Source: Acidobacteriaceae bacterium
GTDB lineage: Bacteria > Acidobacteriota > Terriglobia > Terriglobales > Acidobacteriaceae
Length of the DNA stretch: 64,000 bases
Reading direction: 5' to 3'
NCBI GenBank assembly: GCA_031296355.1
Contig: JARLFX010000077.1
Location: 1 to 64,000 of the forward strand
Shown here: piece by piece, positions 25,201-36,012 of the stretch
How the letters are laid out: every line of letters begins with the position of its first letter
Numbering within the stretch: the first letter of the stretch is position 1
The notes under the pieces: model-generated
Databases searched by the model: none
What the model saw: the letters and a program-made list of their open reading frames with translations, nothing else
Told to the model about the DNA's origin: nothing
Translations under genes and position numbers: made by a program

Positions 25201-28161
25201 GTGAAACAATCTAGCATTCAAGTGTTTAAAAAGAAGAAGTTCTATCTGATTGGCCTTTGCGGTCTCATTTTCGCAGGGACCCAATATTCCCTTGCGCAAA
25301 CGAACACTAATTCCCCAGCACCAACTGACCTAAGCGGATTCTGGGTGCTTCATGTGCCAAATGGCAACGGAATTCGCGTGGATTCCTACATCGAATTTCA
25401 CCAGAACGATAACACTATTACCGGGACGATCACCACAACCACCGGAGTTCCACCTACACCCACACCAATTCGGGGCACTTTCCAAGATGGGCAAGTCCAC
25501 TTTGCTGCAGGTGGTTCAACGCCTTTTGCATCTGTATATGACGGCGCTGTGCAGTCAGGAAAGATCTACTTTGATATTCAAAGGCGAAAGCGCGAGAAGC
25601 AGCGAGGAATTGCCGAAAGAACGACACGCGAGGCGAGCCTTCCACCGGGCAAACTTCCACTTCCTGTTCTTCGTGATCTTCCAGACAATGGCCTGGTTAG
25701 AACGCCGCCTATGGGCTGGAACAGCTGGAACCTGTTTAAAGACAAGATCGATGATGCCACAGTTCGTGCTATGGCAGACGCTATGGTCTCTTCCGGGATG
25801 AGCAAGCTAGGCTACAGCTATATCAACATTGATGGTACATGGGAGGGAGGGCGAGACGCGACTGGCAATCTCATTCCGAACAAAAAGTTTCCTGACATGA
25901 AAGCATTGGTTGACTATGTACACTCCAAAGGATTAAGGATCGGCATTTATTCCTCACCTGGTCCAAAAACTTGTGGTGGCTACGAGGGTAGCTACGGACA
26001 TGAGCAGCAGGACGCGAACACTTTTGCCGCTTGGGGTTTTGATTATCTTAAATATGATTCGTGTTCTGCGCGATTGATATACCCTTCCACGCAGGAAAAC
26101 GAACAGGGCCTTTATCAGAAGATGGGTGAGGCGCTACAGAAAACTGGTCGTCCTATCGTATACAGCCTATGCGAATATGGAGACGCAGACGTCTGGAAGT
26201 GGGGGAGCAAAACAGGAGGGAACCTTTGGCGAACGACACACGACATTGATGACACCTGGGCGTCTATCGAACGCATCGGTTTTAGTCAAATCAAGTTAGC
26301 ATCCTATGCAAAACCTGGTCACTGGAATGATCCCGATATGCTCGAGATCGGCAATGGTGGAATGAACGCCGATGAGTACCGTACTCAAATGAGCCTGTGG
26401 TCCCTGTTGTCAGCGCCGCTAATTGCGGGCAATGATCTTCGCAACATGAGCGAAGAAACAAAATCAATTCTGATGAATGCTGATGTCATTGCTATCGATC
26501 AAGATCAAGCTGCAAAGCCGGTAGAAGCTTTACCGACACAGGGCAAAGTCGAAATTCTGCGTCGGTCCATGCAGGATGGATCCGTTGTTATTGGAATGTT
26601 CAATCGAGCTGATAGTGCCGCAAACGGCACTATCATCTGGAATGATGTAATACCTGAGTTTAAAATCAATTCTTTTCGTGTGCGTGATCTTTGGAAACAT
26701 GAAGCCGTCACAATTACCGGCGCCAACTATACAGCATCTATACGGCCACACGGCGTAGTTCTTTTGAGAGTAGACATGGCAGAATCTATGCCCTTTGTAA
26801 CCAGTGGTCAAGCTGTGCAGGTGGGTTGTTCCAGAAACTACATGGTAACGATATTTGGCAGCAATTTTGTTCCAAGTTCCACTCTTCTGGTTTCAGGTAT
26901 TTCCTACCCCGTAACTCACACCTCAGCCACAGAATTGCAAGCGATCATCCCCCTGGGTGCCAAAACCACAAGTTTTCCTGTCTCGGTATCCACCCCCGGC
27001 AGCCATGCGTCAGCGAGTGTGACTGTCAATGCAATAACACCAGCACTCCAAGTATGCAATGGCAAACTACTTAAAAATGGGGTTCCGTTTATCGTCAAAG
27101 GCGTTCAAATTTCTGCATTTTATAGGCCATCGAATGGGCAGAGCAGCCAATATATCCATTACGGGCCAGTGCTGAACGCGCGCAACTACTTTGAGACAAA
27201 TTTTCCGACGCAGGCCACGACTGAACTAACGGCAGCGAAAAATTGGGGAGCTAACACCATCCGACTGCAGGTGTGCGAAGGAGGTTTGAATCCCAGTGAT
27301 CCCTGGTATAACGCCTACGGCTTTCTCGATGAGCTACAGCAGGCGGTAAGTTTGATTGAGTCGATGGGGCTTGAGGTCATCATTACGAATAACAGTGAAT
27401 GCATGGCTTATAAGACAAAATACCACATGCCGAATGCCGCGACTCTGGCCGCCGATCAAACTCTGGCGGCAATGTTTGGTAATGATTCAAATGTAATGCT
27501 CGATCTCTACAATGAGCCTGGCTTGGCATCTGTGCCAACTGAGTTTTCTGGTCCAGTTGCTAACCCTGGGAACAACTGGAATCTATGGGCACATGGTGGA
27601 TACGATGTAACAAATGGTACAACCGATGTCGGCATGCAGACCATCATGAACAATCTACGATCTGGATCGGCGCCCGGAACCGGCCCTAATACCAGTCCCG
27701 CAATAAATGTAATCTTGCTCGAGGGATTGAATTTTGGAGAGGTGCTCGATGGAATACCCGCCATCAGCGATCCTCTCAATGATTGGGGAGCCGCAATACA
27801 TCCCTATCTTCATGGTTGGGATCGTGATCCTAAACATTGGCAAACCAGTTTTGGCTTCTATGCAGATAAGGGCAATCTCGTTATTGCAGACGAGTGGGGA
27901 GCACCAACTGAAAAAGGTAAGGACGGCGCCTGGTGCAGAAGCAAAGAGGATCTGGCTTTGCCAGGGAAGCTGCTTAGCTATTTGCAGGAAAAGCATATTG
28001 GCGTTTCTGGATGGGCCTTTGATATTGCTTCCACTCTTACCTTGGCTCTAGATGGAACGTTTGCGCCAAATACCCTAGTTGGGATGAATTGCGGTAGCCC
28101 TAACGGAGGGCCTGGCACGCTTTTACAAAGCCTATTTAGAAATCCAGATTACAAGCCATAG
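25201..28161 (+). CDS. Bifunctional secreted GH27 alpha-galactosidase - TIG - GH5
   Basis: GTG 25201 is preferred over ATG 25180: GGAG lies 8 bases before it and the signal peptide (KKKKFYLIGLCGLIFAGTQYSLAQ within the first 33 residues) then has normal length. Order: a small beta domain (about 40-135), a GH27 barrel (about 160-430) with PPMGWNSWN, nucleophile D286 in DYLKYDSC and acid/base D348 in RTTHDIDDTW, the GH27 C-terminal beta domain, an IPT/TIG domain (about 525-605), and a GH5 barrel with E772 (LDLYNEPG) and E898 (VIADEWG). An alpha-galactosidase joined to an endo-acting GH5 suits a galactose-branched backbone such as galactomannan, but this is inference. The total is 986 residues. 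Confidence 0.92.
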   Translation: MKQSSIQVFKKKKFYLIGLCGLIFAGTQYSLAQTNTNSPAPTDLSGFWVLHVPNGNGIRVDSYIEFHQNDNTITGTITTTTGVPPTPTPIRGTFQDGQVHFAAGGSTPFASVYDGAVQSGKIYFDIQRRKREKQRGIAERTTREASLPPGKLPLPVLRDLPDNGLVRTPPMGWNSWNLFKDKIDDATVRAMADAMVSSGMSKLGYSYINIDGTWEGGRDATGNLIPNKKFPDMKALVDYVHSKGLRIGIYSSPGPKTCGGYEGSYGHEQQDANTFAAWGFDYLKYDSCSARLIYPSTQENEQGLYQKMGEALQKTGRPIVYSLCEYGDADVWKWGSKTGGNLWRTTHDIDDTWASIERIGFSQIKLASYAKPGHWNDPDMLEIGNGGMNADEYRTQMSLWSLLSAPLIAGNDLRNMSEETKSILMNADVIAIDQDQAAKPVEALPTQGKVEILRRSMQDGSVVIGMFNRADSAANGTIIWNDVIPEFKINSFRVRDLWKHEAVTITGANYTASIRPHGVVLLRVDMAESMPFVTSGQAVQVGCSRNYMVTIFGSNFVPSSTLLVSGISYPVTHTSATELQAIIPLGAKTTSFPVSVSTPGSHASASVTVNAITPALQVCNGKLLKNGVPFIVKGVQISAFYRPSNGQSSQYIHYGPVLNARNYFETNFPTQATTELTAAKNWGANTIRLQVCEGGLNPSDPWYNAYGFLDELQQAVSLIESMGLEVIITNNSECMAYKTKYHMPNAATLAADQTLAAMFGNDSNVMLDLYNEPGLASVPTEFSGPVANPGNNWNLWAHGGYDVTNGTTDVGMQTIMNNLRSGSAPGTGPNTSPAINVILLEGLNFGEVLDGIPAISDPLNDWGAAIHPYLHGWDRDPKHWQTSFGFYADKGNLVIADEWGAPTEKGKDGAWCRSKEDLALPGKLLSYLQEKHIGVSGWAFDIASTLTLALDGTFAPNTLVGMNCGSPNGGPGTLLQSLFRNPDYKP

Positions 28162-28337
28162 AAATCAGCTTTATGGTGGGCCGCAAAAATAATTCATTTG
28201 GAACTACGGAGGGGTAATTTCGGCATTGATGGAGTGCAACGAGCTTCTTTTTATTGTTGATTTATAGGTGTTGCCCCTTTCTGGGTCGTTCTTACCAAAA
28301 CGTTATATTACTGGGCACTTTGATCACGAGGCATTGT

Positions 28338-31300
28338 ATGAAGTTTGTATGTATTAGTTTTATGCAATTAGGCTTCCTCGCTCCGGCAAGACGGTTGCTA
28401 CGTTGCATAATCTGGATTAGTGCAACAGTGCTTTTATTAGCAACATCTTGCCTTGTTCCAGTTCGCAGTTTCGCGCAAGCAGAGAACACAGGCAGCATAG
28501 CTGGAACTGTAGCCGATACACAAGGCTATGTCGTGACCAATGCTACGGTGACATTGACCTCGGCGGGCGAGAACAAAATCATGACCGCAAAGGTGAACGA
28601 GCACGGCCAGTATCTGTTCCCTAGCGTCAAGGCAGACACCTATATTCTCAGGGTGAGCGCGCCTACCTTTGAAGACTTCGTTGCACGGCAGGTAGACGTC
28701 AACGCCGGGGAGAATGTCCGCGTTGACGCCAAACTAACGCTTGGATCGTCCAATGTAAGCGTGACGGTCGAGGCGCAGGGAACAGGCATGGACGTCCGCT
28801 CTGCGACGGTTGCGGCCGTGATCGATCCATCCCTTGTACAGAATCTTCCCGTGGACGGCGCCAATGTGGTCGCGCTTTCGGCTCTGCTTCCTGGAGTAAC
28901 CAACGTCAATGCCCCAACGACTTTTACCAGCGATACGGGAGGCCCAACTTACAACGTATCCGGGGCACGCAGCAATCAGAACCTGTTTCTGCTCGATGGG
29001 GCGTTATGGAACAACGTATATTACAACACAGGCCTCAACCAACCTCCCCCATTCATGTTGCAAGAGGTTTCCGTTCAACTGAATAACTTCAAAGCACAAT
29101 ATGGGCGCAACGTCGGCAGCGTCTTCAATGCACTCACCCGCTCAGGCACCAGCGAGATTCATGGCACTGTGTGGGACTACATCAACAACCGCTCGATGAA
29201 TGCAGCAGATTACATAACACAGCGGAATCCACAACTGGTTAGCAATCAATATGGCGCGACCATTGGAGGACCGATAATTAAGAACAAGCTCTTTTACTTC
29301 CTTGGCTTTCAGGCTTTACATGCTGACACGGAAATGGATGGCAAAGCACAGACCCCTACGCTGTCTGAACGTGGCCTACTGGCCCCTGGAGTACCACGCC
29401 CCTGCATCTCGGCGCAGTTTGCGGGCATGAACTGTGCAAGTTTTGCTGAGGACTTTGCAGGAGATCCGACACTTTATTCGGAATTTCTCGCCAATACCGT
29501 AGGAGTGGCGATACCGACAAACCCAAGCTCTTCCCAGGCAGCAACAGCTACCTCATCGATCAATTCAACTTACGCTGTGGCGGGTGGCACTGGCACTTCT
29601 CCCTGCATTACTGAGATGAGCACTTTGCTGGCTTCTACGGCAACAAAAAAATACTTCCCAAACGGGGAAGTCCCCACAATCTGCTTCAATCCGGTGATCG
29701 CCAACTTTGCGGCCAAGTATCTTCCGTTGCCTAATGAGCCCAATGGCAGCGGTCTGCCCTACACGGTGACCTATGCCCAAGCCCCAAGACGTGACTATCA
29801 GGGCTTGGCACGATTCGATTGGAATGTGGGGCAGCACACGATCGACGCACACACATATCTCACAAATCCTAGTGACGGCGTGGCGAACGGCTACACCGCG
29901 ACTAATCCGATTTCCACCTACGGACCAGATGCTAACTCCTCCGATATTCGAGCAGGGAATATTGGAGACACTTGGATTCTCAAGCAGAATGTGTTGAACG
30001 TGGCGCGTATTGCATACAAACGATTTGATTACAAGATTGTCCCCACGGACTCTACGACGTTGGCAACATTGGGGGGCACATTCTCAGCTCCAGGAACACC
30101 CGTGCTTCCTAATGTCGACGTGACAAACCGCTTTGCGGCAGGGAGTACTAATTCGACATACTCTAGTTCAACCAATACCAGCTTCGAATTGGGCGACAAT
30201 ATTATATGGACCCATGGTAATCATAATTTTATGTTTGGTGGCCAGTTCCTCGATCTGAACTATATCCACCGCTCTGATTATGCAGATACTGTAAAGTTAA
30301 GCACAAATTATTCCACGGTCGGAGCTGCGGACTTCCTCATGGGTCTCATCAGCAGTTTAAAGGTGGGCAACCTTATGAATATTTCCGCTGTCCAGCATGC
30401 TGCATACTTCTTTGCGCAGGACGATTGGCGTGCAACCTCGCGGCTGACCTTGAATCTAGGAATACGTTATGAATTACCCCTCCCCTGGTACCAGCCGAAC
30501 CGTCAATCCGTCACTTTCATTCCAGGCTACCAGTCGTACCAGTTTCCTAATTCACCCGCAGGTCTGGCATACCAAGGCGATCCCGGCATTCCTAATTCGA
30601 TTACTAAAAAGACTTTCAGCGGTCTCGCGCCACGCTTCGGCTTAGCCTACGATCTTTTTGGCAATGGCAAGACTTCCATCCGCGCGGGTTTCGGCATTTT
30701 TTATGATTCACTCAATGCGAACACCGTAGGTATTGGTGAACCCTACCACTATGAGGCGCAATACTTTACGCCTTCCGGAAGTTTTTCTGATCCCCTGCTC
30801 GGTGAACCTGCTATTCCGGCCAGCTATACCAATGCAGCATCGGCTCAGTTTGCAACCCCTTACACTGTTAATTTTGCCGATGCCAATATCACGTTGCCTT
30901 ATACCGAAGCTATAAATATCGGAATCCAGCAGCACATCGCTCATGCCACGTTGGAGATGATGTATATTGGCAAGTTTGGCCGGCATGCGATTGTTCCTTA
31001 CGACAATAACCCAGCCATCTACGATTGCTCCGGCTCCTACTTCCAGGCAAATCCTGCAATATACTGCCCAACATATCCAGGAACAAACGCTTCGTTTGCA
31101 GCAAGAGCCAAGTATCCGGGATATGCAACAGGCGGGCAAGGGATCGTCGACAACAATACTGTAGGGACGTCAAACTATAACGGCTTGCAGCTGATATACA
31201 CACAGCGTTCTCGCAAGAGTCTTTCGACGATGGTTTCGTATACCTACTCTCGCTCACTCGACGATCAGAGCAATGGCTCAACCAATCAGGCTGCCGTGCA

Positions 31301-31946
31301 GTTTGCGCCCAATGTCAATACAAATTACGGGCCTTCGGACTTTCAAGCTACGCATGTCGTCAATATGGGTTGGGTATATAAAGTACCGTCCCCAGCTAAG
31401 AATAGGTGGGAGAATGCAATTCTCAGCGGCTGGAGCTTCGGCGGTATCTTCAATGCGCGTACCGGCAATCCTATCAATATCCAATTGTCGGGCGACCAAT
31501 CCGGCACTAATGAGTTGCCGGAGCGGCCTCCACTGGCAGCGGGTCTAGCCCACTACGTATCGCTCCCCAGCAATCGGCATCGGGCCGATAAAGTACAGGA
31601 ATGGTTTAATGTCGCCTCCTTCAACGCGAGCCCTGGGCCTGCTTATACCGGAGCAATTTCACGCAACTATCTTTACGGACCAGCTTTTATCGAAACAGAC
31701 TTGAATGTCAAAAGGCAATTTCCATTCCACATCACAAAATCGTCCATTCTGGAATTCCGTGCGGACGTCCTCAATGCCTGGAACACTCCTAACCTTGGGA
31801 AGCCCAATACTACTCTTGCAATTAGCAGCACCAACGCCTTGGCCGCCAATATCAATGCAGGTGAGATAACCAAAACAGTTACCAAGAATCCATATTCGAA
31901 TTCCAGCGGTCGCCGCGTGCAATTAGTGCTCGTCATTCGCTACTGA
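28338..31946 (+). CDS. TonB-dependent receptor, Oar-like
   Basis: ATG 28338 is chosen because GAGG lies 6 bases upstream and a signal peptide follows, ending VPVRSFAQ; the open frame extends to 28254 without support. Next come a CarboxypepD_reg domain (GSIAGTVADTQGYVVTNAT), a plug (LPVDGANVVALSALLPGV, LFLLDGALWNN, FNALTRSGTSEIHG) and a barrel ending in the aromatic VIRY. The length, about 1200 residues, is usual for acidobacterial receptors. It follows the GH27-GH5 gene by 176 bases and probably takes up the oligosaccharides that enzyme makes. No operator of the LacI type is seen directly upstream; it may be expressed from the GH27-GH5 promoter. Confidence 0.92.
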   Translation: MKFVCISFMQLGFLAPARRLLRCIIWISATVLLLATSCLVPVRSFAQAENTGSIAGTVADTQGYVVTNATVTLTSAGENKIMTAKVNEHGQYLFPSVKADTYILRVSAPTFEDFVARQVDVNAGENVRVDAKLTLGSSNVSVTVEAQGTGMDVRSATVAAVIDPSLVQNLPVDGANVVALSALLPGVTNVNAPTTFTSDTGGPTYNVSGARSNQNLFLLDGALWNNVYYNTGLNQPPPFMLQEVSVQLNNFKAQYGRNVGSVFNALTRSGTSEIHGTVWDYINNRSMNAADYITQRNPQLVSNQYGATIGGPIIKNKLFYFLGFQALHADTEMDGKAQTPTLSERGLLAPGVPRPCISAQFAGMNCASFAEDFAGDPTLYSEFLANTVGVAIPTNPSSSQAATATSSINSTYAVAGGTGTSPCITEMSTLLASTATKKYFPNGEVPTICFNPVIANFAAKYLPLPNEPNGSGLPYTVTYAQAPRRDYQGLARFDWNVGQHTIDAHTYLTNPSDGVANGYTATNPISTYGPDANSSDIRAGNIGDTWILKQNVLNVARIAYKRFDYKIVPTDSTTLATLGGTFSAPGTPVLPNVDVTNRFAAGSTNSTYSSSTNTSFELGDNIIWTHGNHNFMFGGQFLDLNYIHRSDYADTVKLSTNYSTVGAADFLMGLISSLKVGNLMNISAVQHAAYFFAQDDWRATSRLTLNLGIRYELPLPWYQPNRQSVTFIPGYQSYQFPNSPAGLAYQGDPGIPNSITKKTFSGLAPRFGLAYDLFGNGKTSIRAGFGIFYDSLNANTVGIGEPYHYEAQYFTPSGSFSDPLLGEPAIPASYTNAASAQFATPYTVNFADANITLPYTEAINIGIQQHIAHATLEMMYIGKFGRHAIVPYDNNPAIYDCSGSYFQANPAIYCPTYPGTNASFAARAKYPGYATGGQGIVDNNTVGTSNYNGLQLIYTQRSRKSLSTMVSYTYSRSLDDQSNGSTNQAAVQFAPNVNTNYGPSDFQATHVVNMGWVYKVPSPAKNRWENAILSGWSFGGIFNARTGNPINIQLSGDQSGTNELPERPPLAAGLAHYVSLPSNRHRADKVQEWFNVASFNASPGPAYTGAISRNYLYGPAFIETDLNVKRQFPFHITKSSILEFRADVLNAWNTPNLGKPNTTLAISSTNALAANINAGEITKTVTKNPYSNSSGRRVQLVLVIRY

Positions 31947-32025
31947 GAGGGTATGCACACTATGCGCCATCTACTGCTGACAAAACAAACAGAATGTTCC
32001 TTGGATTAGAATTGTAGGTTCCATT

Positions 32026-35000
32026 ATGAAAGTACTATCTGCCAAAATGGTCTTAATGTTGTTCTCTGCCGTCGCGATTGTCGGCACAAATAGCACCGCT
32101 TGGACACAATCCAAGTCGGTCATTTCCATTCCCTTCGTTTCGACAGTAGCGGGTCTCCCCTCGGGCAGCGGCAACACTGTATGCACCACTGGCATCACTA
32201 ATCAGTCTGGACAGAATCTTGGCGATGGTTGTCTTCCCTCCCAGGCGACACTCCAGACCCCCTTCGATGTACAAACCGACGCCAATGGTGATATTTACAT
32301 GTCAGAGACCGGCACTGACAACGATATCCGCGTTATCTACAACGGCGGCCCAACTCTCGCAATCCTGCTTACAGCAGCGAACACAGGAATACCCAACTTC
32401 TCGCCCACGCTCGGTCGCATCTATACACTAGCTGGTGGCAGTTCCGCGGCACTTGTTTCTAGCGGTGGGAAATACTATTGTGGAAACATTTCAGGTGGGA
32501 TACAGGCTAGCGATGCACGAGGCAACGGCTGTCCCGCAGCACTCAGCTTTATCCAGCCACGTGGCATGGCCATTGACAAGTACGGTAATGTCTACTTTGC
32601 TCAGGCCAATGGGGTTCCCAATATCCGTGTAATTTATGCCGGAGGAAATCAAGTTGCCACCCTTATCGGTCTGGAAAACTCCGGCATCACCCCAAAGGTC
32701 GGTTATGTGTATAGACTAGGTGGTACAGGTAGCGTGGGCTATAGCGGTGACGGTAATCTCGCAACCCTCGCGAAATTTGTTTCTCCTAGATACATTGCAA
32801 TTGATAGTAGCGGCAATATCTTCTTCTCCGATGGCACCACTCAAACCGGCACCGCGCCTGTTATCGAAGCGGCTGCCAATAATATCCGCGAGATCAATGG
32901 AACCACTGGAATCATTACTACTATAGCTGGGGAGAATACTTGCGTTTACACGTCAACTGCGGGCTGCCCGTACGGGGGGGGCGGGGACTTCGGTCCAGCA
33001 ACGGCATCCATGTTGAGTTCACCGTTCACGATTTTTGAAGATGCCAACAACAACCTCTACATTGCCGATTATTATAATGCGCGGCTTCGCGTTATCTATC
33101 AAAGCGGTACCATCGCCGGAGTCTCCAATCCCCAGGTCGGGTACATCTACACCTATGCTGGCGGAGGCACGCTAACATCCAATGGAACACTGGCGAGCCA
33201 AGTATCCTTTGGTTCCGTCTCTGTTGCCGGAATCGATCACGCAGGCAATATTTATGTCGAAGATGGCTCCAATAAAGTCATCTGGAAGTTCGACGCTATC
33301 AGCGGCATCGGCAACATTATTGGTGGGGGAGGGAAGGGGCTAGCCCATGGGAGTTTTTGCAGCGGTAGCAACGGTCCAGTTTCTACGGATTCCTACGGTG
33401 ATGGTTGCCCCGGTCCCCAAGCCACTCTCTTTGAGAACGGCACGATTGCCTTCGACCAAGTTGGCAATTTTTATGCTGCCGACAATTCCTATGGAATCGT
33501 TCGAGAGTTCTCTTACAACAACCAGTTCCCGGCGACGGCTGATGGCACGACTGTGACACAACCACTTGCTTTTGAGTCCATGGTGGCTGCTACTCTCAAT
33601 ACCGAGAGCTTCTTGCTCGAAGGCTCAACCACATCTGAATACTCCGACGTTGGAACCAATGACACTTGCGCCCCCCACGACACCCTTACTATAGGCCAGA
33701 TCTGTGTATTCAACATTTCCTTCAATCCTCTCCACGCAGGACAGCGATCGGGGGGCATACAGTTGGGTCTTTCCATATCCACCCCTCCCTCCGTAACCGA
33801 AACCCTCAGCGGCATTGGTCTTGCTGCCGATATAGCAGTTGACACAGGAAGCACGAGTATTCTAGGTACTGGTCTCATGCCAACTGGCGTTGCTGCCGAT
33901 CTGCTTGGCAACGTGTATGTTTCAGACAAAGTCAGCAACCAAGTACTTAAGGGCACTGCAACTGGTAGTACCTTGACTCCGCTCATCACAGGACTAAGTT
34001 CGCCCAGTCAGATCGCCATCGATGGCTTCGGCAACATCTACGTGGCCGATACAGGGAACAATCGAGTGCTGGAAACGAGCAGTGCTGGCATAACAGTTAA
34101 TGTGTTGGGAAGCGGACTGTTAGCTCCGAAGGGCGTCGCCGTTGATGGGCTCGGCGGCATTTATGTCGCTGATACTGGGAATAATCGCGTTTTGCGGATA
34201 TTCGCCAATGGCAATCAACAAGTATTGCCATTATCCGGGGTGTCGGCGCCTACCGAACTCGCGCTTAATTCTTTCGGAGATCTCTTCATTCTCAATTCGG
34301 GGACCAACAGCATCCTTAGATTGTCTAGTGCAGTTCAATCTACGGTTATCCTTGACTCGGGCGTCACACCTTCCGGCGTCGCCGTCGATCCTGCAGGTAA
34401 TATATATGTCACTGACAGCACGGGCTTGAGGCTTCTGGCTTATTCGCCAGGAGCGACTACTGGAGATTTTCTCCTGTCAGGGCTTACTTCACCCGTAGCG
34501 CTTGCCACAGACCCGGATGCAAATCTCTTTATCGCAGATACATCGGGCACAGGGGTTACCGAATTGCGCCGCAGCCTTGGCAATGTCACGTTTCCGTTGA
34601 CCAATGTTGGGCAGACAACCAATGCAGATATTACGGTCGCAAATGTGGGCAATATAGCACTGACATTCCCAAGTGCTCCTATGACCATTACTACCGGTAG
34701 TACGTACTTTACGGTTTCACCTGCGAACAGCAATGGATGTACGGTCGGAACAATCTACGCTGCGGGAACGGAATGCAACTTCACCGCAAGTTTCACTCCG
34801 CTAGCTGTAGGCTCCAGCACCGCTACATTGACGTTCAATACCAACGCAACCAACACGAGCACGATTTCGGCGTTGCTCAGTGCCACGAGCCAGCTGCTCG
34901 TGAACACCACAACCACTCTATCAATTACCTCGCCAGTCCCAACGATCTACTACGGACAGGCCGTCAACCTGTTGACTACACTTTCCCCGGCAACAACCAC

Positions 35001-36012
35001 GGCAACTCCAACAGGGACTTTCACCCTAATCATTGATGGGAAGACACAAAACCAGCAGGCGATCGGAAATGGAACTGCGACCTTCTCGCTGGCAAACCTT
35101 GCCGTTGGCACCCATATCGCTTCGGTAACATACAGTGGTGACAACGTGTATGCCAGCAGCGCAGCCACAGTCAATTTCACAGTGAGTCAAGCATCTACGA
35201 CGTCAACCCTCGCTATTACTCCGGTCAGTAGTGGCGGCACTTTTTCCCTGTCTTTCGCGGCAACTATAGCTTCAACAACGGCTACCTGCAATACGGGGAC
35301 GGTGTCTTTCTATGCGGGAACTACATTGCTAGGCACGTCGACTCCTGACATCAACGGTATCGCGACATATAGCACCCCTACTCTAACCTTCTCTCCCAAC
35401 AGCTTTACGGCTGTCTACAGTGGAAATGCGAACTGTGCAACCTCTACTTCCCCCCCCATTTCTCCAATCGGAGACTTTCTCATTGGCTATTCCACAGCTT
35501 CCACCTCTGTCTCTCAAGGCGGGGTGAGTGCTCTTAGCTTTACCGTTGTGTCGCTATACAACGGCTCTGGGACGGTGGCACCATCATGTACAGGAATGCC
35601 TGTTAACTCTCTATGTCGTTTTCAACCGGTTACTATGGGCCTTGGTTCCACATCTCAGACAGAAACCGTCGAATTTTATACCAATATCCAAAGCACACTC
35701 GCGTCGGTGAGCAAGCCATCTCTGGCTCATGGAATAGCTCTCGCCTTAGGGCTTCCACTCGGACTGATTCTTATCCCATGGAGACGGCGCACTAGACTTG
35801 GACTCATGCTAGTGCTACTGACTGGCATTATGCTGAGTTCTTGCCTCTTCGGATGCAGTACAGGAACTGGAGCTGCTACTGCGAGTTCTGGGCTTATCAC
35901 CCCCGCAGGAACTTACAATGTCACCCTTGTATTTACTGGCTCCAACGGCCTAACAACCACCCACAGTGTACCTATCACGTTTAAAGTAATACTTGATAGT
36001 GGGGCGTTCTAG
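32026..36012 (+). CDS. Secreted NHL-repeat and Ig-like (Big_3/5) surface protein
   Basis: This 1328-residue protein has a signal peptide (LMLFSAVAIVGTNSTAWTQ). Residues 40-500 and 600-830 hold NHL-type blades (MAIDKYGNVYFAQ, IAIDSSGNIFFSDG, VAVDGLGGIYVADTGNNRV). Two Ig-like domains follow (about 840-930 and 960-1060, with YSGDNVYASSAATVNFTVSQ), then a third (YSGNANCATSTSPP). The end carries two hydrophobic helices around LALGLPLGLILIPWRRR and LGLMLVLLTGIMLSSC, then AGTYNVTLVFTGSNGL. That C-terminal pattern is typical of acidobacterial anchored repeat proteins and is shared with the protein at 47360. It probably binds or displays something at the surface; no enzyme domain is visible. It lies 80 bases after the receptor. 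Confidence 0.82.
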   Translation: MKVLSAKMVLMLFSAVAIVGTNSTAWTQSKSVISIPFVSTVAGLPSGSGNTVCTTGITNQSGQNLGDGCLPSQATLQTPFDVQTDANGDIYMSETGTDNDIRVIYNGGPTLAILLTAANTGIPNFSPTLGRIYTLAGGSSAALVSSGGKYYCGNISGGIQASDARGNGCPAALSFIQPRGMAIDKYGNVYFAQANGVPNIRVIYAGGNQVATLIGLENSGITPKVGYVYRLGGTGSVGYSGDGNLATLAKFVSPRYIAIDSSGNIFFSDGTTQTGTAPVIEAAANNIREINGTTGIITTIAGENTCVYTSTAGCPYGGGGDFGPATASMLSSPFTIFEDANNNLYIADYYNARLRVIYQSGTIAGVSNPQVGYIYTYAGGGTLTSNGTLASQVSFGSVSVAGIDHAGNIYVEDGSNKVIWKFDAISGIGNIIGGGGKGLAHGSFCSGSNGPVSTDSYGDGCPGPQATLFENGTIAFDQVGNFYAADNSYGIVREFSYNNQFPATADGTTVTQPLAFESMVAATLNTESFLLEGSTTSEYSDVGTNDTCAPHDTLTIGQICVFNISFNPLHAGQRSGGIQLGLSISTPPSVTETLSGIGLAADIAVDTGSTSILGTGLMPTGVAADLLGNVYVSDKVSNQVLKGTATGSTLTPLITGLSSPSQIAIDGFGNIYVADTGNNRVLETSSAGITVNVLGSGLLAPKGVAVDGLGGIYVADTGNNRVLRIFANGNQQVLPLSGVSAPTELALNSFGDLFILNSGTNSILRLSSAVQSTVILDSGVTPSGVAVDPAGNIYVTDSTGLRLLAYSPGATTGDFLLSGLTSPVALATDPDANLFIADTSGTGVTELRRSLGNVTFPLTNVGQTTNADITVANVGNIALTFPSAPMTITTGSTYFTVSPANSNGCTVGTIYAAGTECNFTASFTPLAVGSSTATLTFNTNATNTSTISALLSATSQLLVNTTTTLSITSPVPTIYYGQAVNLLTTLSPATTTATPTGTFTLIIDGKTQNQQAIGNGTATFSLANLAVGTHIASVTYSGDNVYASSAATVNFTVSQASTTSTLAITPVSSGGTFSLSFAATIASTTATCNTGTVSFYAGTTLLGTSTPDINGIATYSTPTLTFSPNSFTAVYSGNANCATSTSPPISPIGDFLIGYSTASTSVSQGGVSALSFTVVSLYNGSGTVAPSCTGMPVNSLCRFQPVTMGLGSTSQTETVEFYTNIQSTLASVSKPSLAHGIALALGLPLGLILIPWRRRTRLGLMLVLLTGIMLSSCLFGCSTGTGAATASSGLITPAGTYNVTLVFTGSNGLTTTHSVPITFKVILDSGAF

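Noticed and set aside
32970..32990. Frameshift at the G-run in the NHL/Ig gene
   Set aside because: The frame continues with normal NHL blades on both sides, so the G-run does not break the gene.
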